Origin: Streptomyces sp. SCUT-3
GTDB taxonomy: Bacteria > Actinomycetota > Actinomycetes > Streptomycetales > Streptomycetaceae
Assembly (NCBI RefSeq): GCF_014083985.1
Contig: NZ_CP046907.1
Coordinates: 5,094,501 to 5,158,500, forward strand
Direction: 5' to 3'
Length of the DNA: 64,000 bases
Notes under the pieces: generated by a model
Seen by the model: the letters and a program-made list of their open reading frames with translations, nothing else
The model's database searches: none
What the model was told of the DNA's origin: nothing
Position numbers and translations under genes: made by a program
Part shown: positions 54,391-62,069 of the stretch, piece after piece
How positions within the stretch are numbered: position 1 is the first letter of the stretch
Layout: each line of letters starts with the position of its first letter

Positions 54391-55884
54391 GTGGACGGAA
54401 CGAGGAACGACATCACGACCGGGGGAGGCGGCCCCGCTGCCCGCCGGGCGCGAGGGCTGCTGCGGAGGGCGGGGCAGGGGCTGCGGACGAACCTGCCCCT
54501 CGCGGCCGCGGCGTCGGCCGCCTGGCTGAGCCCGGTGAACACCTGGTGGGCGCTGCCCACCGCGGGCGCCGCCTTCCTGGCCGGACGCGGCCCCGGAAGC
54601 GCCCGCACGGCGGTCCGCTTCCCGGCGGCGCTCCTGGCGGCGGGCGCGGCGGTGGTGGCCGTGGTGCCCGAGGGGCACCTCCTGGCCAGCAGGTTCGTGG
54701 CGGTGCTGGTGGTCGCCGGGATGCTGCCGTGGTTCGCCGGCCGGTTCTGGCGGCAGTACCGGGAGCTGGTCCGCGCCGGGTGGGAACGGGCCGAGCAGCT
54801 CGAGCGCGAGCAGCGTCTGATCGCCGGGCAGGCCCGGCTGCGGGAGCGGGCCCGCATCGCCCAGGACATGCACGACGCGCTCGGCCACGACCTCAGCCTC
54901 CTCGCCCTGTCCGCCGGGGCGCTCAAGCTCGCCCCCGGCCTGGCGGAGCACCACCGGGCCGCGGCCGGGGAGATCAGGGCCAGGGCGTCGGCCGCGGTGG
55001 ACCGGCTGGGGGAGGTGGTCGGGGTCCTGCGCGAGGAGTCGTACGGAGCACCGGCGGCGCCGGCCGACTCCGGTGTCGAGCAGCTGGTCCGGGAGGCGTC
55101 CGCGTCCGGGCTCGACGTCGGGCTGCGCCTGGAGGGGGAGCCGGGGGAGCTCCACCCCGCGGTCGAGCGGGCCGTCCGCCGGGTGGTCCAGGAGGCGCTG
55201 ACCAACGTGGCCAGGCACGCTCCCGGAGCGGCCGCGGACGTCTGCGTGTCGTTTTGGGGCGACGGCGTGCGGGTCGAGGTCGTCAACGGCCCCGCCCCCG
55301 CCCCCGCCGCGGCCGCGGAGCGGCTCCGGGGCGGCGGGTACGGTCTCGTCGGCCTCGACGAGCGCGTGAGACTGGCGGGCGGCTCCCTGGAGCACGGCCC
55401 CCGGGACGGCGGCTTCGCGGTCGTCGCCCGGCTCCCGCGCACGCCCCCGGCGCAGCCGCCGCACCCGGCGGGCGCACTGCCGCACGGGCCGGCCGGCCAG
55501 GTGCCCCGGGCCCGCCGCAGGGCCCGCCGCCGCCTCGGCCGCACCCTTGCCGCGGCGGCGGTGCTCCCCCTGGTGACCGGGGCGGTGCTGACCGCCGCGC
55601 TCATGGGGTGGCACCTGGTCACCGCGCCGCGGACGGTGCTGGACCCGGCCGACTACGCCCGCCTGGAGGTGGGGCAGGATCGTTCCGCGGCGGCGGCCCT
55701 GCTGCCGGAGCACCAGACGCCCTACCTGCCGGCCGGGGCGCGGGCGACGGAGCCCGGAGGAGAGGGGACCTCGTGCGAGTACTACGCGATGACGGCCGAC
55801 CCGTTCGGCGACCGGTCCGGGGACGCGTACCGTCTGTGCTTCCGCAGGGGGACCCTGGTGTCCCTGGAGGTGCTGGTGCGGTGA
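54391..55884 (+). CDS. Sensor histidine kinase with C-terminal extracytoplasmic domain
   Basis: A 497-residue NarL-type sensor kinase. About four N-terminal membrane helices (30-120) are followed by the HisKA_3 phosphoacceptor RARIAQDMHDALGHDLSLLAL, and an ATPase domain with EALTNVARHA and GYGLVGLDERVRLAGGS. Unusually, after the ATPase (about 395-420) there is another membrane helix (LAAAAVLPLVTGAVLTAALMGW), then about 80 residues with two cysteines (TSCEYYAM, YRLCFRRG) that look like an extracytoplasmic SmpA/BLIP-like sensor domain. GTG 54391. Seven bases before the response regulator. Confidence 0.9.
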   Translation: MDGTRNDITTGGGGPAARRARGLLRRAGQGLRTNLPLAAAASAAWLSPVNTWWALPTAGAAFLAGRGPGSARTAVRFPAALLAAGAAVVAVVPEGHLLASRFVAVLVVAGMLPWFAGRFWRQYRELVRAGWERAEQLEREQRLIAGQARLRERARIAQDMHDALGHDLSLLALSAGALKLAPGLAEHHRAAAGEIRARASAAVDRLGEVVGVLREESYGAPAAPADSGVEQLVREASASGLDVGLRLEGEPGELHPAVERAVRRVVQEALTNVARHAPGAAADVCVSFWGDGVRVEVVNGPAPAPAAAAERLRGGGYGLVGLDERVRLAGGSLEHGPRDGGFAVVARLPRTPPAQPPHPAGALPHGPAGQVPRARRRARRRLGRTLAAAAVLPLVTGAVLTAALMGWHLVTAPRTVLDPADYARLEVGQDRSAAAALLPEHQTPYLPAGARATEPGGEGTSCEYYAMTADPFGDRSGDAYRLCFRRGTLVSLEVLVR

Positions 55885-55891
55885 GCGCCCT

Positions 55892-56575
55892 GTGATCCGG
55901 GTCCTGGTCGCCGACGACGAGGCGATGGTCAGGGCGGGAGTGCGGGCCGTGCTGTCCACCGCCGGCGACCTCGACGTCGTCGCCGAGGCCGCCGACGGAC
56001 GCGAGGCGGTGGAGCAGGCCCTGCGCCACCGCCCCGACGTGGCCGTGCTCGACGTGCGGATGCCGCGGCTCGACGGAATCGAGGCCGGTGCGCAGATCCG
56101 CAGGAACCTGCCGGCCACCGGCGTCGTCGTGCTGACCACGTTCGGCGAGGACGAGTACATCCTGCGGGCCCTGGGCGGCGGCGCCGCCGGCTTCCTGGTC
56201 AAGTCCGGCGAACCCGAGGAGCTGATCGCCGGGGTCCGCGCGGTCGCCGACGGCGCCGCCTACCTGTCACCGAAGGTCGCCGCCCGGGTGGTCGCCCACC
56301 TCTCGGCGACCGGCGCGGCCGCCCTGGCCGGCCGCCGCGCCGCCGCCCGGGAACGGGTCGGGGCGCTCACCGCCCGCGAACGGGAGGTGCTGGCCCACCT
56401 CGGCGGCGGGCTGTCCAACGGGCGGATCGCCCGCAGGCTGCACCTGGCCGAGGGGACGGTCAAGGCCCACGTCAGCTCGATCCTGGCCCGGCTGGGGGTG
56501 GACAACCGGGCCGCGGCCGCCGTCGTGGCCCACGAGGCCGGCATCGTGCCGCCCGTGCAGGCCCCGCCCCGGTGA
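55892..56575 (+). CDS. NarL/LuxR family response regulator
   Basis: A 227-residue response regulator. The receiver has the acidic pocket DDEA, phospho-acceptor Asp in VAVLDVRMPRLDG, and Lys in FLVKSGEPEEL; the C-terminus is a LuxR HTH (LTAREREVLAHLGGGLSNGR, RLHLAEGTVKAHVSSILARLG). Partner of the histidine kinase seven bases upstream. The stop region is overlapped on the other strand by the long PAP2 frame. Targets unknown; the adjacent PAP2 gene is a candidate. Confidence 0.93.
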   Translation: MIRVLVADDEAMVRAGVRAVLSTAGDLDVVAEAADGREAVEQALRHRPDVAVLDVRMPRLDGIEAGAQIRRNLPATGVVVLTTFGEDEYILRALGGGAAGFLVKSGEPEELIAGVRAVADGAAYLSPKVAARVVAHLSATGAAALAGRRAAARERVGALTAREREVLAHLGGGLSNGRIARRLHLAEGTVKAHVSSILARLGVDNRAAAAVVAHEAGIVPPVQAPPR

Positions 56576-57310
56576 CCGCAGCCGCAGGAGGGCGTCCGCC
56601 GCCCGCACGGCGGTCCGGGTGAACGCGAGCAGCACGGCCGCCGCCGCGGTGCCGCCCAGCACGAGGCCGGCCAGCACGTCGTGCGGGTAGTGGACCCCGA
56701 CGAGCACCCGCAGCAGCGCCGCGGCACCCGCCACCGGCAGCGCCACCGCGGCGGTCCGCGGCCGCAGCAGGGCCGTCCCGACCGCGAGCGCGGCGGCAAG
56801 GGTCGCGTGGTTGCTCGGGAACGACCAGTCCCCCGGCACGGGGCACGGTGCGACGGTCCCGACGCCGTGCAGCGCGCGGCAGGGGCGTTCCTCGTCCACC
56901 ACCAGCTTCAGCGCCTCGCTGACGGCGTAGGCGGCGACGGTGGCGACGCCCACCAGCACGCTTCCCGCCGTTGTGCGGGCGTCCCCGCGGCGGACCGCGG
57001 ACCACCAGGTCCACGCCAGGAGCAGCCCGAGGAGGACCAGGGTGCCCTCGGAGGCCGCCTCCAGGAGCACGTGCAGCCAGGCGGGCGTGTCCGCCGCGGC
57101 GTCGGCCACCTGCCGGTAGGCGGCCGCCGAGGCGCCCCCGGTGACCTCGACCGGACCGGCGACGCCCAGCCCGCCGGGCGCGAGCAGGGCGAGTGCCCCG
57201 GCGCCCGCGGCCGTCAGGGCCAGGGCGCCGGGCAGCCGGCCGCGCCGGGGAACCGGGCCGGGCCGGGGAGCCGGGCCGCGCCGGGGAGTGGGGTGCGCAT
57301 CTCTTTCCAT
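56267..57310 (-). CDS. Phosphatase PAP2 family membrane protein with unusual 3' extension
   Basis: A PAP2-type lipid phosphatase: membrane helices, then the three signatures KLVVDEERPCRAL, PSNHATLAAAL and VGVHYPHDVLAG with catalytic His. It may dephosphorylate undecaprenyl or phosphatidic-type lipids. The family domain ends near residue 250 at 56560; the frame then continues about 100 codons antisense through the response regulator gene to the first stop at 56267. This tail is low-complexity and probably not functional. ATG 57310 is preceded by TACGGT seven bases upstream (leaderless type). Confidence 0.75.
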   Translation of the reverse strand: MERDAHPTPRRGPAPRPGPVPRRGRLPGALALTAAGAGALALLAPGGLGVAGPVEVTGGASAAAYRQVADAAADTPAWLHVLLEAASEGTLVLLGLLLAWTWWSAVRRGDARTTAGSVLVGVATVAAYAVSEALKLVVDEERPCRALHGVGTVAPCPVPGDWSFPSNHATLAAALAVGTALLRPRTAAVALPVAGAAALLRVLVGVHYPHDVLAGLVLGGTAAAAVLLAFTRTAVRAADALLRLRSPGRGLHGRHDAGLVGHDGGRGPVVHPQPGQDRADVGLDRPLGQVQPAGDPPVGQPAAEVGQHLPFAGGERPDPFPGGGAAAGQGGRAGRREVGDHPGGDLR

Positions 57311-57578
57311 GGCGCCGACCGTAGGGACGGCGCCGCCGCGGGACCCGGCCCGAAAGGAGGCGGGGGAGCACGACGAACGTCGGGGTTGACACCCGGCGGC
57401 AGCACGGCCGGGGCGGCGGGAGCCCCCGCCCGGGGCGGGCCCGCGGGGCCGTCCCGGGAACGCCGCCCGGCGCACGCGCCCGATGCACGCGGGGGACCTT
57501 CCGTGCAAGAGGGCTGATCCGGACGTCCTGGCAGGGGGCGTTCGTGCGCGGTGCGTTCGTACGGTTACTCTCGTACCC

Positions 57579-58808
57579 ATGCATGCCTGGCCCGCTTCCG
57601 AGGTTCCCGCTCTTCCCGGCAAGGGCCGCGACCTCCGCATCCACGACACCTCCACCGGCGGTCCGCTGACGCTGACCCCCGGTGACGTGGCCCGGATCTA
57701 CGTCTGCGGCATCACGCCCTACGACGCCACCCACATGGGGCACGCGGCCACCTACACCGCGTTCGACCTCGTGCAGCGCGTGTGGCTCGACACCGGTCGC
57801 CAGGTCCACTACGTGCAGAACGTCACCGACGTCGACGACCCGCTGCTGGAGCGGGCCGAGGCCACCGGCGAGGACTGGACGGCGCTCGCCGAGCGCGAGA
57901 CCACCCTGTTCCGGGAGGACATGACGGCGCTGCGCATGCTCCCGCCGCAGCACTACGTCGGAGCGGTGGAGGCCATCCCCGGGATCGTCCCGCTGGTGGA
58001 GCGGCTGCGCGCGAGCGGCGCCGCCTACGAACTCGAGGGCGACACCTACTTCTCCGTGGACGCCGACCTGCACTTCGGCGAGGTCTCCCGCCTCGACGCC
58101 GCCACCATGCGCGTGCTGTCCGCCGAGCGCGGCGGCGACCCGGACCGCCCGGGCAAGAAGAACCCCCTGGACCCGATGCTGTGGATGGCCGCCCGCGAGG
58201 GCGAGCCCAGCTGGGACGGCGGCTCGCTCGGCCGCGGCCGGCCCGGCTGGCACATCGAGTGCGTCGCCATCGCCCTGGACCACCTCGGCATGGGCTTCGA
58301 CGTGCAGGGCGGCGGCTCCGACCTCGTCTTCCCCCACCACGAGATGGGCGCCTCCCACGCCCAGGCGCTCACCGGAGAGCACCCCTTCGCGAAGGCGTAC
58401 GTGCACGCGGGCATGGTCGCCCTGCACGGCGAGAAGATGTCCAAGTCCAAGGGCAACCTGGTCTTCGTCTCCAGGCTGCGCGCGGACGGCGTGGACCCCG
58501 GCGCGATACGCCTGGCGCTGCTCGCCCACCACTACCGCTCCGACTGGGAGTGGACGGACGACGTCCTGGACGAGGCCGTCGCCCGCCTGGGCCGCTGGCG
58601 CGCCGCGGTCTCCCGCCCCGACGGGCCGCCCGCCGAGGAGATGCTGGAGGAGGTGCGCGAGGCCCTCGCCGACGACCTCGACGCCCCCGCCGCGCTGGCC
58701 GCCGTGGACCGCTGGGCCGCCCGCCAGGAGGAGACCGGCGGGACCGACGCCGGCGCTCCCGGCCTGGTCTCCAGGACCGTCGACGCACTGCTGGGCGTCG
58801 CGCTCTGA
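57579..58808 (+). CDS. mshC: Cysteine--1-D-myo-inosityl 2-amino-2-deoxy-alpha-D-glucopyranoside ligase (MshC)
   Basis: A 409-residue ligase of the cysteinyl-tRNA synthetase type, EC 6.3.1.13, which joins cysteine to GlcN-Ins in mycothiol synthesis. Signatures: [19 protein letters not shown] (zinc Cys and HIGH-like), [34 protein letters not shown] and KMSKSKGN (KMSKS). The length is that of MshC, shorter than CysRS and without its anticodon domain. ATG 57579 has no Shine-Dalgarno; TACTCT at 57566-57571 lies seven bases upstream, fitting leaderless translation. Confidence 0.96.
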   Translation: MHAWPASEVPALPGKGRDLRIHDTSTGGPLTLTPGDVARIYVCGITPYDATHMGHAATYTAFDLVQRVWLDTGRQVHYVQNVTDVDDPLLERAEATGEDWTALAERETTLFREDMTALRMLPPQHYVGAVEAIPGIVPLVERLRASGAAYELEGDTYFSVDADLHFGEVSRLDAATMRVLSAERGGDPDRPGKKNPLDPMLWMAAREGEPSWDGGSLGRGRPGWHIECVAIALDHLGMGFDVQGGGSDLVFPHHEMGASHAQALTGEHPFAKAYVHAGMVALHGEKMSKSKGNLVFVSRLRADGVDPGAIRLALLAHHYRSDWEWTDDVLDEAVARLGRWRAAVSRPDGPPAEEMLEEVREALADDLDAPAALAAVDRWAARQEETGGTDAGAPGLVSRTVDALLGVAL

Positions 58809-58834
58809 GCCGTCCGCACCGGCACTGACGGAAA

Positions 58835-58895
58835 CGACGACCGCGGGCCCCGGCCGCGACCCGGGAACGGGCGCGGCCGGGGCCCGCGGTCGTCG
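58835..58895. terminator. 24-bp perfect stem between mshC and parJ
   Basis: Arms 58835-58858 and 58872-58895 are perfectly complementary with a 13-nt loop. It lies between the convergent mshC and parJ stops and should work in both directions. Confidence 0.85.
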
Positions 58896-58934
58896 GGGCT
58901 TGCGGCCGTCGAGGACCGGGCCGGGGGAGCGGGG

Positions 58935-59936
58935 CTACTCGTCCTCGTCCGCCGGGTCGTCCCCGTCGGGCTTCCCGCCCTGCTCCTGGCCCTCGCCCCG
59001 GCCGGATGCCGCGGGCCGTCCGGACGAGGTGTCGCGCAGGTAGGGGCCGGCGGTGCCGGGATCCCGCGCCTCCAGGCCCGATTCGCTCGCGTGCCCGCCG
59101 TCCCGGCGCCGCAGGTAGCGCTCGAACTCCTTCGCGATGGCCTCGCCGGACGCCTCGGGCAGCTCGGCGGTGTCGCGGGCCTCCTCCAGCGTCTGCACGT
59201 AATCGGCGACCTCGCTGTCCTCGGCGGCCAGCTGGTCCACCCCCAGCTGCCAGGCGCGGGCGTCCTCGGGCAGGTCTCCCAGGGGGATGCGCAGGTCGAG
59301 CAGGTCCTCGAGGCGGTTGAGCAACGCCAGTGTCGCCTTGGGGTTCGGCGGCTGGGAGACGTAGTGCGGGACGGCCGCCCACAGGCTCACCGCGGGCACC
59401 CCGGCGTGCGTGCACGCCTCCTGCAGCACCCCCACGATCCCCGTGGGGCCCTCGTACCGGGACTCCTCCAGGTCCAGGGAGCCGGCCAGGTCGGGGTCGG
59501 AGGTCACTCCGGACACCGGTACCGGGCGGGTGTGCGGGGTGTCGCCGAGCAGCGCCCCCAGCACGACCACCATCTCCACGCCCAGCTCGTGGGCGTATCC
59601 GAGGATCTCGTTGCAGAAGGACCGCCAGCGCATGCTGGGCTCGATCCCGCGGACCAGGACCAGGTCGCGCTGTTTCGGCCCGCCGATGCGGGCCAGGGAC
59701 AGCCGGGTGGTCGGCCAGGTGATCCTGCGGACCCCGGCGTCCATCCAGACGGTGGGCCGGTTGACCTGGAAGTCGTAGTACTCCTCGGCGTCGAGCGCCG
59801 CGAACACCTCGCCCTTCCATTCCCGGTCCAGGTGTGCGACCGCGGTGGAGGCGGCGTCCCCGGCATCGTTCCAGCCCTCGAACGCGACCACCATGACCGG
59901 GTCGATCAGCTCGGGCACGCCCTCGAGCTCGATCAC
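58935..59936 (-). CDS. parJ: PAC2 family protein, ParA-partner ParJ
   Basis: A 333-residue PAC2-family (proteasome assembly chaperone-like) protein: PVMVVAFEGWNDAGDAASTAVAHL near the N-terminus, RPTVWMDAGVRRITWPTTRL, and GIEPSMRWRSFCNEILGYAHELGVE. The last 60 residues are acidic and disordered. Position next to mshC matches SCO1662 = ParJ, which binds ParA and aids chromosome segregation in sporulating hyphae (from memory of the S. coelicolor work). GTG 59936 follows GGAAGGAGG. Confidence 0.92.
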   Translation of the reverse strand: MIELEGVPELIDPVMVVAFEGWNDAGDAASTAVAHLDREWKGEVFAALDAEEYYDFQVNRPTVWMDAGVRRITWPTTRLSLARIGGPKQRDLVLVRGIEPSMRWRSFCNEILGYAHELGVEMVVVLGALLGDTPHTRPVPVSGVTSDPDLAGSLDLEESRYEGPTGIVGVLQEACTHAGVPAVSLWAAVPHYVSQPPNPKATLALLNRLEDLLDLRIPLGDLPEDARAWQLGVDQLAAEDSEVADYVQTLEEARDTAELPEASGEAIAKEFERYLRRRDGGHASESGLEARDPGTAGPYLRDTSSGRPAASGRGEGQEQGGKPDGDDPADEDE

Positions 59937-60316
59937 CCAGGGCCTCCTTCCGGCCGGTCAGGAACCGCGGGGGCCCCGTACCGGTTGCAGTTTCTTCACG
60001 TGCGGAACCAGCCTACGGCTTCCGGGGGGCCGGGCCGCAGCCCGCCGGCCAGAAGATCCGGAAGCTTTGCCGGGAGCGGGCCGGGGCGGGCCGGGGCGGG
60101 CCGGGGCGGGCGGGAGCGGGCCGTGCGGCGCGCCGGGGCCGGGGCCGGGACGCCCCCGGCGTGCCGCACGGACTGCGCGCCGACCCGACGGAGCGTCGTC
60201 CTGACGGTGCGGCAGGACGGTCCGCCGTCAGGACGGGCCCCCGGGCGGGCGGCCGGCACGCGGCCCGGGCGTCACCGGCCGGAGCGCGGCCCGGGCGCCG
60301 TCCCGGCGACGGCCCG
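59937..60316. other. 380-bp intergenic region with repeat and hairpin
   Basis: I see no gene. A 10-bp repeat CCGGGGCGGG in three copies lies at 60081-60110, and a 10-bp stem GTCCTGACGG/CCGTCAGGAC at 60198-60234 could terminate the minus-strand gene above. The rest is low-complexity GC. Confidence 0.45.
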
Positions 60317-60612
60317 TCAGGGGCCGCCCTCCTCCTTCTGCCGCCGCACCGCCTCGGGGTCGCCCGAGGCGGTGCGGTCCCCGGCACGTCGACCCCGGCC
60401 GGCGGGTGCCGGGGGCCGCGTTCGACCTCCTCGCCCGGCTGCAGGCCGGGTACCGGCCCTTCGGCGGTCTCCGGCTGCCGGACGCCGGCGCCGGCCACGC
60501 CGCCGGCGTCCCCCAGGCCGGTGCCCGACCCTTCCTCCGGCTCCGCGTCCCCGGGGAGCCGTCCGCCGTTCCCGGGGTCCTGCTGCTGCTCGTGCCCGCC
60601 GTCGTTCCGCAC
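60317..60612 (-). pseudogene. Possible frameshifted gene for an acidic disordered protein
   Basis: In one minus-strand frame from the GTG at 60612 the sequence is hydrophilic and coding-like (RNDGGHEQQQDPGNGG, RLPGDAEPEEGSGTGLGDAGG). Near 60375 that frame turns into Arg-rich shadow, while the neighbouring frame reads naturally to a stop at 60317 (TASGDPEAVRRQKEEGGP). A one-base shift between would join them into a protein of about 98 residues. A second start in the other frame (GTG 60622) has the better Shine-Dalgarno GAGGAAA. A real gene with an assembly or natural frameshift is my best reading; no function. Confidence 0.3.
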
Positions 60613-60797
60613 GGGTGCTCACCACTTTCCTCGCCGGCCGACGCCCCGGAGGGGCGCCGCCCGGCGGTTACCCGCAGTGCCCGGGGCGAAACGCTCTGAA
60701 TGGGGAGCCGGGGCGGGGGTAGCAGTGCCCATTGCCGAACCGGAGGCTCCTCTTCCGTTTTCCGGCGACCCGCGGCACCGACGCACCGGAGGACACC

Positions 60798-60992
60798 ATG
60801 GCCGCCATCAACCCCGTCGACCTGCAGAAGGCGCTCAAGGGCGCCGACTGCCCCGCCGACCGCGACGCGCTGGTCTCCCTCGCCGGGGACAACGGGGCCG
60901 ACAGCCAGCTCGTCGACCGGTTGGCCGAACTCGGCCAGGACAGTTTCGACGGTCCCGACCAGGTGCAGAAGGCCGTCTTCCACTCGAAGTGA
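60798..60992 (+). CDS. DUF2795 domain-containing protein
   Basis: A 64-residue protein beginning MAAINPVDLQKALKGADCPADRDALVSLAGDNGAD and ending FDGPDQVQKAVFHSK, the complete DUF2795 fold, function unknown but common in actinomycetes. ATG 60798 follows GGAGGACACC. It lies 41 bp before the UDP-sugar gene on the same strand and could be co-transcribed. Confidence 0.9.
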   Translation: MAAINPVDLQKALKGADCPADRDALVSLAGDNGADSQLVDRLAELGQDSFDGPDQVQKAVFHSK

Positions 60993-61033
60993 ACCGGGCG
61001 GCACACCGCGAGCGGCCACCCGAAGGAGGCCCT

Positions 61034-62008
61034 GTGGACACCACAGCCAGCAGCAACCGGAACACCCCCTGGAAGCAGGCCGTGGTCACCGGCGGGGCCG
61101 GCTTCGTCGGCTCGCACCTGTGCGCCGCGCTGCTCGACGCCGGCACGGCGGTCACCTGCGTGGACGACTTCTGCACCGGACGCCCGGGGAACGTGGCGCA
61201 CCTGACGGAGCGCCCCGGGTTCACCCTCCTGCGCGCCGACGTCACCGAGCCGTTCGACGTCGGCGCGCGGGCCGACCCGGTCCTGCACTTCGCCTCGCCG
61301 GCCTCGCCCGCCGACTACCTGCGCCTGCCGCTGCACACCCTGGAGACCGGCAGCCTGGGGACGCGCAACGCGCTCGCCCTCGCCCGTTCCCACGGCGCCC
61401 GCTTCGTCCTCGCCTCGACCTCCGAGGTCTACGGCGACCCCCGGCAGCACCCGCAGAACGAGCGCTACTGGGGCAACGTCAACCCGGTCGGGCCGCGCAG
61501 CGTCTACGACGAGGCCAAGCGCTTCGGCGAGGCGCTGACCACCGCCGAGGCGGCCGGACACGGCACCGACACCGGCATCGTCAGGCTGTTCAACACCTAC
61601 GGCCCGCGGATGCGCGGCCACGACGGCCGGGCCGTGCCGACCTTCGTCCGCCAGGCGCTGGCCGGCGAGCCGCTGACCGTCACCGGCGACGGCCGCCAGA
61701 CCCGGTCCCTGTGCTACGTCGACGACACCGTGCGCGGAATCCTCGCCATAGCCGCCTCCGACCTGCGCGGACCGGTCAACATCGGCAACCCCGACGAGAT
61801 CACCATGCTCGACCTGGCCCGCCTGGTCATCCGGATCACCGGCTCGGACTCCACCGTCCGGTTCGTCGAGCGGCCCACCGACGACCCGGCCGTGCGCCGC
61901 CCGGACATCACCCTCGCCCGGGGCAAGCTCGGCTGGGAACCGCGGACCGGGGCCGACGAGGGGCTGGCCCGCACCGTCGCCTGGTTCCGCGACCACGCGC
62001 CCGACTGA
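61034..62008 (+). CDS. NAD-dependent epimerase/dehydratase, UDP-glucuronate decarboxylase type
   Basis: A 324-residue extended SDR. NAD motif VVTGGAGFVGSHLC; active site STSEVYGDPRQHPQNE and Y-x3-K in SVYDEAKRFGEAL; VRLFNTYGPRMRGHDGRAVPTFVRQALAGEPLTVTGDG and SLCYVDDTVRGI. These point to UDP-xylose synthase (UXS), making UDP-xylose from UDP-glucuronate, with other 4,6-dehydratase or epimerase roles possible. GTG 61034 follows GAAGGAGG. First of the sugar genes feeding the carbamoyltransferase and glycosyltransferase behind it. Confidence 0.9.
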   Translation: MDTTASSNRNTPWKQAVVTGGAGFVGSHLCAALLDAGTAVTCVDDFCTGRPGNVAHLTERPGFTLLRADVTEPFDVGARADPVLHFASPASPADYLRLPLHTLETGSLGTRNALALARSHGARFVLASTSEVYGDPRQHPQNERYWGNVNPVGPRSVYDEAKRFGEALTTAEAAGHGTDTGIVRLFNTYGPRMRGHDGRAVPTFVRQALAGEPLTVTGDGRQTRSLCYVDDTVRGILAIAASDLRGPVNIGNPDEITMLDLARLVIRITGSDSTVRFVERPTDDPAVRRPDITLARGKLGWEPRTGADEGLARTVAWFRDHAPD

Positions 62009-62069
62009 CACCGGCGCCCCGGGCGGTCCGGCCCGAGCCCCCGCGCCCCCAGCCGAAAGGCCACCACCC

